Of a stretch of 5,782 bases of DNA, positions 1 through 5,714 are shown one piece after another; the first letter of the stretch is position 1, and each line of letters starts with the position of its first letter. The position numbers were made by a program, and so were the translations under genes. The notes beneath the pieces were generated by a model that did not search any database, was not told the origin of the DNA, and saw only the letters and a list, made by a program, of their open reading frames with translations. Where the stretch lies: positions 1 through 5,782 of the forward strand of contig CAMCUG010000102.1 of NCBI GenBank assembly GCA_945878835.1, read 5' to 3'. This DNA comes from Chryseobacterium gleum. Lineage in GTDB: Bacteria; Bacteroidota; Bacteroidia; Flavobacteriales_D; Sanyastnellaceae.

Positions 1-962
1 CCGGGCTTCGCACATTCTTTCAATTGAGCCAACCCAGCTGCCATGGCAACAGGATTTCCTGAAAGTGTTCCCGCCTGATAAACCGGACCGTCTGGAGCAA
101 TCTGAGACATAATTTCTGCGCTTGCACCATAAGCCCCAACTGGCATTCCTCCACCAATAATTTTTCCAAAGGCAAGAACGTCGGGCTGGATTCCATAATA
201 ACCTGAAGCTCCTTCAAAACCCAAACGAAATCCGCTTATAACTTCGTCGAACAACAACACAATTCCCTCTCGCGTGCACACTTCACGAAGGTGTTTCAAA
301 AAAACACCGTCCTGAATAAGCAGACCGTTGTTTGCAGGAACGGGCTCAATAGCGACAACTGCAATTTGTCCGCGGTACATCTCAACTGCAGCGTCGAACG
401 CTTCAATGTCGTTCAGCGGAACAACAATTGTTTCGTTCACGTAGGCCTGCGGGATTCCAGCACTGCTCGAGGTTCCCAAAGTTGCCAACCCACTTCCTGC
501 TTTTACCAAAAGCGCATCTACATGTCCGTGATAACATCCTTCAAACTTCAGCACCTTATCTCTTCCGGTATAACCGCGAGCCAGACGAATAGCGCTCATA
601 GCCGCTTCAGTTCCGCTACTTACAAATCTTATCTTCTCTAAGTATTTGTGATGTTGTAAAATGAAGGAAGCCAATTCGTTTTCTTCTCTAGTTGGCGCAC
701 CGAAACTCGTACCCTTCGCTGCTGTTGTGCAAATAGCTTCTGTTACCGCGTCGTTGGCATGTCCTAAAATAAGCGGTCCCCATGAGCAGCAGAAATCAAT
801 GAATTCATTGCCATCTGCATCCCAAACATGAGAGCCTTTTCCTCTTTCAAAAAACACTGGGTTTCCGCCTACTGATTTGAATGCTCTTACTGGAGAATTT
901 ACTCCACCTGGAAAATACTTCTTCGCTTCCACAAAAAGTGCCTCGCTGTTGCTCTGTTTCAT
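1..962 (-). CDS. hemL: Glutamate-1-semialdehyde 2,1-aminomutase, 3' end outside the window
   Basis: This PLP-dependent cytoplasmic enzyme converts glutamate-1-semialdehyde to 5-aminolevulinate, the last step of the C5 route to heme and other tetrapyrroles. I translated the reverse complement by hand: it is open for 320 codons from the ATG at 962 and runs off the left edge, so roughly the last quarter of a ~430-residue protein is missing. Family signatures are the N-terminal PGGVNSPVRAF (about residues 18-28), SSGTEAAMSAIRLAR (about 113-127), CYHGHVDALL, the PLP aspartate region LLFDEVISGFR, the Schiff-base lysine in AFGKIIGGG (K267, matching K265 of the E. coli enzyme) and GTLSGNPVAMAAG near the edge. 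The N-terminus aligns with known HemL proteins from this ATG, which supports the start. It is transcribed divergently from the plus-strand operon. A perfect TAAGTTTG element lies only 4 nt upstream of the ATG, so the mRNA may be nearly leaderless. No defect is seen in the visible part. Confidence 0.97.
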   Translation of the reverse strand, partial: MKQSNSEALFVEAKKYFPGGVNSPVRAFKSVGGNPVFFERGKGSHVWDADGNEFIDFCCSWGPLILGHANDAVTEAICTTAAKGTSFGAPTREENELASFILQHHKYLEKIRFVSSGTEAAMSAIRLARGYTGRDKVLKFEGCYHGHVDALLVKAGSGLATLGTSSSAGIPQAYVNETIVVPLNDIEAFDAAVEMYRGQIAVVAIEPVPANNGLLIQDGVFLKHLREVCTREGIVLLFDEVISGFRLGFEGASGYYGIQPDVLAFGKIIGGGMPVGAYGASAEIMSQIAPDGPVYQAGTLSGNPVAMAAGLAQLKECAKP

Positions 963-966
963 GATG

Positions 967-994
967 CAAACTTACGCTTGAACGAGAAAAACAA
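967..994 (-). promoter_or_regulatory. Candidate Bacteroidota-type promoter for hemL
   Basis: Reading leftward there is TTG (994-992), a 17-nt spacer, then TAAGTTTG (974-967). This is an exact match to the -7 element TAnnTTTG used by Bacteroidota sigma-ABfr, with a -33 TTG at acceptable spacing. The hemL ATG begins only 4 nt after the element, so initiation would fall at or very close to the start codon. The match and spacing are read directly; promoter activity is inferred. Confidence 0.55.
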
Positions 995-1004
995 TGTACT
1001 TTTG
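978..1004 (+). promoter_or_regulatory. Candidate Bacteroidota-type promoter for the plus-strand operon
   Basis: TTG (978-980) is followed by 16 nt and TACTTTTG (997-1004), an exact TAnnTTTG match with a spacer one nucleotide shorter than the usual range of about 17-23. It overlaps the leftward hemL promoter almost completely. It also overlaps the first ATG of the following reading frame (994-996), so a transcript from here would lack that ATG and would favour the TTG start at 1027. Confidence 0.5.
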
Positions 1005-1026
1005 CTTCCCACAATTTTTTATTAAT

Positions 1027-1488
1027 TTGAAATATTACTTTACTCTTCTCTTATTTCTAATTGCCTCTGCTTTGAGCGCAAAAGATTTTCCTATGGAATC
1101 ATTTAAAAAATTGGATAAACTTGGAATTTCAGTAACACCTGAATGCGGTGTTTATTCAGAGGCTGTAAGCGTTTCGTTTAAAAATAAAACACAGTTCACA
1201 ATTTTGTTCCGACTGGGAAATTCTGACACTGAAAAATTCCAAGTTTTCAAAACCCCAATTACCCTTAGACAGAACACCTGCATACAAGTAAAATTAGAAG
1301 GTGCTAATGCACCCAAATCTATTTTTGTTGGAACGTTTGTAGTTGGACGAAATCACTCGCTGCCTTTTATCTGTTTGAAGGTTAATCCGAAAGAATTTTT
1401 CCCGCCAACTGGAATTTATGATGGAAAGCTTATTCCTTCTAGCTCTAGTGCTCGTTCAATTTCCAGACTCTATTTTTACACATGGTAA
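1027..1488 (+). CDS. Exported protein with degenerate chitobiase C-terminal/CotH-like domain, possibly frameshifted at its end
   Basis: Function is unknown. From the TTG at 1027 the product has 153 residues. It begins with a clean signal peptide (lysine at 2, hydrophobic 4-16, cleavage probably near ALSA-KDF), so the rest should lie in the periplasm or at the surface. The open frame starts earlier, with an ATG at 994, but that adds a poor N-extension and falls inside a promoter-like element, so TTG is preferred. Residues about 34-108 follow the pattern of the chitobiase/beta-hexosaminidase C-terminal domain: G-x-Y near 41-43, a degenerate version of the YTLDGS strand (FRLGNSDT), then TPITLRQNTCIQVK. 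They are followed by HSLPFICLKVNP and GIYDG (129-133), which resemble the HSLPV-S-L-TDP...GIY segment of Bacteroidota CotH-type proteins. The family match is from memory of the pattern and is not tested. After GIYDG the frame gives a serine-rich tail and stops at TAA 1486-1488, while the +1-shifted frame continues sensibly (FFDENGN). It overlaps the next gene by 71 bp. Confidence 0.7.
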   Translation: MKYYFTLLLFLIASALSAKDFPMESFKKLDKLGISVTPECGVYSEAVSVSFKNKTQFTILFRLGNSDTEKFQVFKTPITLRQNTCIQVKLEGANAPKSIFVGTFVVGRNHSLPFICLKVNPKEFFPPTGIYDGKLIPSSSSARSISRLYFYTW

Positions 1489-2692
1489 GCATTTCGTTTG
1501 TTTCTTTGACGAAAATGGAAATACCTCTTACGATCGAGTTACGCAAAAAACAAAATTCGACTGGGACGTAAAAGAAATTAAATCGACAAAACCAATGATG
1601 AGTGACCTAAGTGAACTTCCTTTGTGGATCTATTTGAGCAATGGTTTTGCTTTATTGCTTTATGTTTTATTGGCTTTTTCCAAAAAAATAAAATGGCGCG
1701 ATGCTATTCGATATTTCGCATTCACCGCTTTGGCTATTGGACTTCTCTATTGGGCATACAAGGGCGTTTCTATTCAAGAAATTGTAGGGCAAATTCTTAA
1801 TACCCATTGGATCTGGATTGTAGCAGCTTTGGTGCTTGAATATGTATCTGTCATGTTCAGAGGAATTAGATGGAATCAACTGTTGAAACCTCTCGGTCAT
1901 AAGGCAAACACCTGGAATGCCATACACGCTGTTGCCTTTGGTTACTGCATGAACGATGTGGTTCCTCGCAGTGGAGAAGTGGCACGTTGCACCTTACTTT
2001 TCAAATCAGATAAAATTCCAGTTTCAACTTTGGTTGGAACTGTTATAGTAGAGCGTGTAATTGACATGGCTATGTTCGGATTACTTCTGCTCACGGGAAT
2101 TTTACTATTACCTCGTACACTCTCTTCACTCATGGACGAAACAAAAAGTCCCGGATTCACTCTGGAGTTAGGAATTGCATTGCTCCTTCTCGCAATCATT
2201 GGAATTTTAGTATTGCGCTATACTTTAAAGCGTAGTTTCAAAAATAAATTCATTGAAAAATTCGCTGAATTTATTCGCGGCACATGGAGAGCTTTTTTAA
2301 GTGTTGGGAAAATTGAAGGCAAATTGACTTTTATTCTTTTAACCATTGGAATTTGGACTGCATGGTTGTTCATGACCTGGTTCAACTTGCTAGCCGTTCC
2401 AGGCTGCGAGCACATGGGACTGAACGAATCTATTTTTCTTTTGATTTGCGCAAGCCTGGCCATGTTAGCGCCAACGCCAGGCGGATTGGGAGCATTTCAT
2501 TCCATAACTATTATTGGCTTTATTGTCTTAGGATACGCCGATGAAGGGAATGCGTCTACTTCACTTTTAGGATTAACTTTCGCTACAGTTTCTTGGTCGA
2601 CAAGAACGCTTATGGAAATTGCATCTGGACTCGTTGGTTTCTTCATTGTAACATACCGAATAAAAAATGGAAAAACTGCTTCAACAAATTAA
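1418..2692 (+). CDS. Flippase-like integral membrane protein, lysylphosphatidylglycerol synthase TM family
   Basis: Polytopic inner-membrane protein of the LPG_synthase_TM type (the MprF flippase-domain family, YbhN-like), without any catalytic aminoacyl-transfer domain. The substrate is unknown; relatives are thought to move lipids or lipid-linked compounds. From the ATG at 1418 there are 424 residues. Family marks are FRGIRWNQLLKPLG (147-160), NDVVPRSGEVARC (179-191), GTVIVERVID (207-216) and APTPGGLGAFHS (351-362). Hydrophobic segments lie near 69-88, 98-116, 130-147, 206-231, 250-267, 303-326, 338-350, 361-373 and 383-414. The canonical domain begins around residue 97, so the segment at 69-88 is an extra N-terminal helix; the KKIKWR after it suggests an outside-to-inside orientation. 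The start is uncertain: 1418 lies within the preceding gene, and the ATGs at 1595 and 1598 would give a protein of about 365 residues that keeps all helices. The frame is open from 1379, and residues 24-60 look coding, so this may be the 3' part of a frameshifted fusion. It overlaps rfaE2 by 26 bp. Confidence 0.88.
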   Translation: MMESLFLLALVLVQFPDSIFTHGKHFVCFFDENGNTSYDRVTQKTKFDWDVKEIKSTKPMMSDLSELPLWIYLSNGFALLLYVLLAFSKKIKWRDAIRYFAFTALAIGLLYWAYKGVSIQEIVGQILNTHWIWIVAALVLEYVSVMFRGIRWNQLLKPLGHKANTWNAIHAVAFGYCMNDVVPRSGEVARCTLLFKSDKIPVSTLVGTVIVERVIDMAMFGLLLLTGILLLPRTLSSLMDETKSPGFTLELGIALLLLAIIGILVLRYTLKRSFKNKFIEKFAEFIRGTWRAFLSVGKIEGKLTFILLTIGIWTAWLFMTWFNLLAVPGCEHMGLNESIFLLICASLAMLAPTPGGLGAFHSITIIGFIVLGYADEGNASTSLLGLTFATVSWSTRTLMEIASGLVGFFIVTYRIKNGKTASTN

Positions 2693-3137
2693 AGCGTGGC
2701 GCGAAGCCGGAGAGACCATTGTTTTCACCAATGGCGTTTTCGATATTTTGCATGTGGGTCATGTAACTTATCTCGAGCAAGCAGCTACCCTCGGCAACAG
2801 GCTTGTAATTGGCGTTAACAGCGACGCTTCAGTGCGCAGCTTAAACAAAGGCCCTGAACGTCCAATTAACCCGGAATGGGCCCGCGTAAGAGTACTTGAA
2901 TCACTCAGATGTGTTGACGCCGCAATCGTATTTTCAGACCACACCCCACTGGAATTAATTCTAGCCATTCAGCCCGACATTTTAGTGAAAGGCGGAGATT
3001 ACAATCCAGATGAAACCGACGAATCGAACAAGACTTACATGGTTGGATCGAAAGAAGTGAAGGCAACAGGAGGAAAAGCCATTGCCATTCCTTTGGTTGA
3101 AGGATTTTCAACAACGAATATTCTCAGTAAGCGTTAA
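2667..3137 (+). CDS. rfaE2: D-glycero-beta-D-manno-heptose 1-phosphate adenylyltransferase
   Basis: Cytoplasmic nucleotidyltransferase that joins heptose-1-phosphate and ATP to give ADP-heptose and pyrophosphate, supplying heptose for lipopolysaccharide core or other glycans. The 156-residue length fits the stand-alone form, equivalent to the C-terminal domain of E. coli HldE. Visible motifs are TNGVFDILHVGHVTYL (21-36) with the HxGH nucleotide-binding signature at 29-32, GVNSDASVR (49-57), PERPINPE (63-70), DILVKGGDY (104-112) and the C-terminal VEGFSTTNIL (144-153). The common TNGCFD is TNGVFD here, with valine at residue 24; I see no reason to think this inactivates the enzyme. The ATG lies 26 bp inside the end of the flippase-like gene, which implies translational coupling, and the TAA is 3 nt from the TTG of pnuC. 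The kinase partner (HldE-N/HldA) and the epimerase are not in the window. Confidence 0.95.
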   Translation: MEKLLQQIKAWREAGETIVFTNGVFDILHVGHVTYLEQAATLGNRLVIGVNSDASVRSLNKGPERPINPEWARVRVLESLRCVDAAIVFSDHTPLELILAIQPDILVKGGDYNPDETDESNKTYMVGSKEVKATGGKAIAIPLVEGFSTTNILSKR

Positions 3138-3140
3138 GCT

Positions 3141-3647
3141 TTGGAAATCCTAGCCATACTCTCAAGTCTCGCATACACCGTTCTCTATCTTCTAGAATCT
3201 TGGTGGTGTTGGCCTTTAGCCATTCTCGGGAGCTTAATTTATTTTTATTTATGTCGAAAAGCCAACCTGCAAGGAGAGAGCTGGCTACAATTGTTCTACG
3301 TTGGCTTCGCGGTGTATGGTTGGATAAACGCAACCTCGGCTTTTCCGCATCCTGAATGGAAGATATCTCATCACATTCTTTTTTTATTCGGTGCAATTGT
3401 TCTATGGCAATTGCTTTTTCTTATCTTGAAAAAAAGAAATTCGGCACTACCACAACTCGACGCATTTGTTTTGGCTTTTGCGCTTGCCGGAACAGTTCTG
3501 CAAATCTTATATATTGAAAGCAATTGGTACTACTTCATTGCGGTTAATTCCATTTCAATATATACTTATTGGACACGCGGATTGAAGAAAAGCATTGTGC
3601 TTTATCTCATATATCTGGGACTAAGCGTTTACGGAATTATTCAGTAA
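3141..3647 (+). CDS. pnuC: PnuC-family vitamin transporter
   Basis: Inner-membrane facilitator of the PnuC family, which import nicotinamide riboside or, in subgroups, thiamine or other vitamins. The substrate here cannot be fixed from sequence. The 168 residues are almost all hydrophobic helix, with hydrophobic segments near 4-19, 22-38, 48-62, 77-97, 109-125, 128-145 and 150-167. Family-like features are ESWWCWPLAILGSLIYFYL (19-37), the LQLFYVGFAVYGWI segment (49-62), and the C-terminal ESNWYYFIAVNSISIY (126-141) followed by LYLIYLGLSVYG. The protein is somewhat short for the family (often 190-240 residues). The start is TTG: an in-frame TAA of rfaE2 sits 3 nt upstream and no ATG exists before the WCWP motif, so TTG at 3141 is the only start that keeps the first helix. 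No TPP- or NAD-linked riboswitch can sit upstream, because the gap from rfaE2 is only 3 nt. Its 3' end overlaps the convergent hflX by 11 bp. Confidence 0.85.
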   Translation: MEILAILSSLAYTVLYLLESWWCWPLAILGSLIYFYLCRKANLQGESWLQLFYVGFAVYGWINATSAFPHPEWKISHHILFLFGAIVLWQLLFLILKKRNSALPQLDAFVLAFALAGTVLQILYIESNWYYFIAVNSISIYTYWTRGLKKSIVLYLIYLGLSVYGIIQ

Positions 3648-4863
3648 AATCCTCGAAAAGAAAATCATTGTATGGAAAACGAACGATGTGAATTTCGCGT
3701 GCGCGATTGTATAAGATTTCGCGAAATTCTTCCACGTGTATTTTCTTAGCGGCACTCATGAACACAACATCTTCGGAGCCCATGCGCGACATCCAAGATT
3801 CTTCCAATTCCGCAAGCGAATAATTCTCAACTGTCTTGGGTGTTAAGTCGTCTTCCTCTTTTTCAACGAATGAATACGCATCGATTTTATTGAAAGCAAG
3901 AATCATGGGCTTATCTCCCGCCCCAATCTCTTGAAGCGTTTCCATAACCACCCTATAATGATCTTCAAATTGCGGATGAGAAATATCTACAACATGCACC
4001 AATAAATCTGCCTCACGAACTTCATCTAACGTGCTCTTGAACGATTCTATCAATTGGTGAGGGAGTTTCCGAATGAAACCCACTGTATCACTTAACAACA
4101 AAGGCAAATTCTTCACCACAACCTTGCGCACTGTAGTATCTAAGGTTGCAAACAGTTTATTCTCTGCCAGCACTTCACTCTTACTCATCATGTTCATGAT
4201 GGTAGACTTCCCTACGTTGGTATATCCAACAAGAGCCACACGAACCATAGCGCCGCGATTTCCGCGTTGCGTTGTTTTCTGACGATCAATGACTTTTAAA
4301 TCTTCTTTCAACTTCGCAATTCGATCACGAATAATTCTTCGGTCTGTTTCAATTTGAAGCTCACCCGGACCGCGCATTCCAATTCCACCTTTCTGTCTTT
4401 CCAAGTGGGTCCACAAGCGTGTTAGGCGCGGAAGCAAATATTGATACTGTGCTAATTCAACTTGAACTTTCGCATGAGCGGTTTGAGCGCGAGCCGCGAA
4501 AATATCGAGAATCAAATTGTTTCGATCGAGAATCTTCACCTTGTGATCATCGTCGTTGAACAAGTTTTCGAGATTACGCAATTGCGAAGGCGAAAGTTCA
4601 TCGTCGAAGATGACCATGTCTACTTCATTCTCGTAAACGAAATTCTTTATTTCTTCAATCTTTCCAGAACCCACGAAGGTTCTGTTATCTGGATGATCAA
4701 GACTTTGCCAATAGCGCTTCACACATAACGCGTCGGCTGTCGTTGCCAAAAAAGCCAACTCGTCGAGATACTCTGTCAGAACATCAATGTTCTGTCGCTT
4801 ATTCACTATCCCAACAAGCACACAGGTCTCTTGGGGTTTCTTCGTCTCTTGTAGTTTTGCCAT
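3637..4863 (-). CDS. hflX: Ribosome-associated GTPase HflX
   Basis: P-loop GTPase of the Obg-HflX group. Known members bind the 50S subunit and split stalled or hibernating 70S ribosomes under stress, acting in the cytoplasm. The 408-residue length is typical. The N-terminal HflX domain (about 14-200) carries TFVGSGKIEEI (62-72), DELSPSQLRNLE (88-99) and the conserved GGIGMRGPGE...ETDRR stretch (159-176). The G domain shows G1 GYTNVGKST (213-221), G2 within LFATLDTT (237-244), G3 DTVGFI (259-264), G4 NKID (325-328) and G5 SAAKK (370-374). Between G4 and G5 lies an acidic segment of about 35-40 residues (331-368), which I recall from Flavobacterial homologues. The ATG follows the cytochrome gene's stop after a single nucleotide, so it is the last gene of a three-gene operon and probably translationally coupled. 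It ends tail to tail with pnuC, overlapping by 11 bp. Confidence 0.97.
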   Translation of the reverse strand: MAKLQETKKPQETCVLVGIVNKRQNIDVLTEYLDELAFLATTADALCVKRYWQSLDHPDNRTFVGSGKIEEIKNFVYENEVDMVIFDDELSPSQLRNLENLFNDDDHKVKILDRNNLILDIFAARAQTAHAKVQVELAQYQYLLPRLTRLWTHLERQKGGIGMRGPGELQIETDRRIIRDRIAKLKEDLKVIDRQKTTQRGNRGAMVRVALVGYTNVGKSTIMNMMSKSEVLAENKLFATLDTTVRKVVVKNLPLLLSDTVGFIRKLPHQLIESFKSTLDEVREADLLVHVVDISHPQFEDHYRVVMETLQEIGAGDKPMILAFNKIDAYSFVEKEEDDLTPKTVENYSLAELEESWMSRMGSEDVVFMSAAKKIHVEEFREILYNRAREIHIVRFPYNDFLFEDFTE

Positions 4864-4864
4864 T

Positions 4865-5194
4865 TTATCTTCCCGACAACTTCATGCAGTATGCCGTAAG
4901 CGCATCAATTTCTTGAACGGTTAGCATACTTTCAAAAGGAGGCATTCCCGCTTTTCCGTGTATAATCTGATTTTTTATTTCATCAGCGGAAAGCTGACTT
5001 ACTGTAAGTTTTTTTGCTCCACTCATTTGAAGATTTCCTTCACTACCATGACAGGTTGCACAGCGCTTAATGAATAATGCTTGAGCATCCACAGGCCCTT
5101 GTGTTTTCGGTTCTTCAGAGCAAGCTTCGAAGCACAGCGAAAAAACAAATGCCACCAAAGAATAAAGCAATACGTATATAACCTTCTTACTCAT
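4865..5194 (-). CDS. Small c-type cytochrome, probably membrane-anchored
   Basis: Monoheme class I cytochrome c of 109 residues, expected on the periplasmic side as an electron carrier. The N-terminus is a signal sequence (lysines at 3-4, hydrophobic 5-21) ending in CFEAC-SEEP. Cys25 could be lipidated, although the lipobox FEAC is weak. The heme site is CATCH (45-49, Cys45, Cys48, His49) within RCATCHGSEGN, and the likely axial methionine is Met84 in GKAGMPPF; the last helix is EIDALTAYCMKL. The frame is open upstream to an ATG at 5224, but I prefer the ATG at 5194. It puts the signal peptide at the very N-terminus and lies 2 nt after the stop of the preceding gene, whereas the longer start overlaps that gene by 28 bp. 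hflX begins 1 nt after its stop. The redox partner is not known; the four-TM protein encoded just before it is a candidate by position. Confidence 0.93.
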   Translation of the reverse strand: MSKKVIYVLLYSLVAFVFSLCFEACSEEPKTQGPVDAQALFIKRCATCHGSEGNLQMSGAKKLTVSQLSADEIKNQIIHGKAGMPPFESMLTVQEIDALTAYCMKLSGR

Positions 5195-5196
5195 TC

Positions 5197-5643
5197 TCAG
5201 TTCATGAAAGCCAATTTCGACCAATACCCCATGTAGCTCATGGCAACAATGCTAATCAACAAACCCAATCCGTAAAAAATAGCAATCTTCTTCGCTCGAT
5301 CACGTCCGTTCGTCGCACGCTTCGCCTTTGAATAACCAATAGTAATAAATACTACCGCCAAAATCATCATAATTGGATGTTCAATTAATTTCATGCGCAC
5401 AGCAGCGTCTTTCATAATGTTCACGCCCGTTCCGGAGATAGCGGCAAAATTCATTGCCAACAATACCAACCCAACTAGGAGCTGAATGTGAGAAAAAATC
5501 AATGTAAACAAAACCAACTTGCTTGGCTTACCTGATACTGTTTCGTTCTTCTCTTTCAACCATGAAACAACAATAGCCAAAATGGGCAGAAGCAATAATA
5601 AATAAGGAAGTAACTTGTGTAAGTGTAAGAAGCCAGTTTGCAT
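5197..5643 (-). CDS. Four-TM membrane protein, possible cytochrome b-like
   Basis: A 148-residue integral membrane protein with four hydrophobic segments near 12-29, 43-65, 88-105 and 118-136. It resembles a widespread small Flavobacterial membrane protein that begins with a short HxH motif and carries a LFTLIFSHIQLLVGL-like second helix and a MKLIEHPIMM...TIGYSKAKRA third region. Such proteins are sometimes labelled cytochrome B in databases, but I know of no proven function. Histidines at 7, 9, 52 and 89 (two in or at helices) could be heme ligands, which would fit with the c-type cytochrome encoded 2 nt downstream. It is the first gene of the leftward operon. The ATG at 5643 has a perfect -7 element, TAGCTTTG, 16 nt upstream. 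The biochemical role is inference only. Confidence 0.85.
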   Translation of the reverse strand: MQTGFLHLHKLLPYLLLLLPILAIVVSWLKEKNETVSGKPSKLVLFTLIFSHIQLLVGLVLLAMNFAAISGTGVNIMKDAAVRMKLIEHPIMMILAVVFITIGYSKAKRATNGRDRAKKIAIFYGLGLLISIVAMSYMGYWSKLAFMN

Positions 5644-5659
5644 AATTATTAATTTTCTT

Positions 5660-5667
5660 CAAAGCTA
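5660..5667 (-). promoter_or_regulatory. Candidate -7 element for the four-TM/cytochrome c/hflX operon
   Basis: Reading leftward the bases are TAGCTTTG, an exact match to the Bacteroidota -7 consensus TAnnTTTG, ending 16 nt before the ATG at 5643. No clear TTG -33 element is present at 17-23 nt; only a T-rich stretch lies there. It would drive all three genes of the minus-strand operon with a short leader of roughly 10 nt. Confidence 0.5.
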
Positions 5668-5689
5668 ATCTTCTTTTTGAAAAACGCCA

Positions 5690-5697
5690 CATCTTTG
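5690..5697 (+). promoter_or_regulatory. Weak candidate -7 element for the DUF4286 gene
   Basis: CATCTTTG matches TAnnTTTG except for its first base and ends 17 nt before the ATG at 5715. No TTG at suitable -33 spacing was found (the nearest TTTG, at 5676-5679, is only 10 nt upstream), so this is a low-confidence call that rests mainly on position. Confidence 0.3.
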
Positions 5698-5714
5698 TTC
5701 CCAAGAAAAAAACT

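Noticed and set aside
20..641. Open frames of 65 codons (minus, 20-217) and 116 codons (plus, 291-641)
   Set aside because: Both lie inside hemL, whose own frame encodes a continuous, highly conserved enzyme; their products show no recognisable features.
1418..1490. Signal peptide reading of the frame from 1418 (hydrophobic residues 5-14 of that frame)
   Set aside because: The hydrophobic run can arise from reading the serine-rich tail of the overlapping gene in another frame, and it has no basic residue ahead of it; kept only as an uncertain start.
1667..2544. Several open frames of 63-86 codons opposite or out of frame with the flippase-like gene
   Set aside because: They are shadows of the flippase frame, which carries clear family motifs and membrane helices throughout.
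3125..3145. Riboswitch or promoter ahead of pnuC
   Set aside because: Only 3 nt separate the rfaE2 stop from the pnuC TTG, leaving no room for a leader element, and no structured segment was seen.
2768..3396. Minus-strand open frames of 66, 69 and 90 codons across rfaE2 and pnuC
   Set aside because: They are antisense to confidently identified genes and have no family signal or promoter.
4073..4728. Plus-strand open frames of 69 and 88 codons within hflX
   Set aside because: They are antisense to the G domain and N-terminal domain of HflX, which are intact.
5195..5224. Longer start for the cytochrome c at the ATG at 5224
   Set aside because: It would put ten residues before the signal peptide and overlap the upstream gene by 28 bp, while the ATG at 5194 sits 2 nt after that gene's stop and gives a clean signal peptide.
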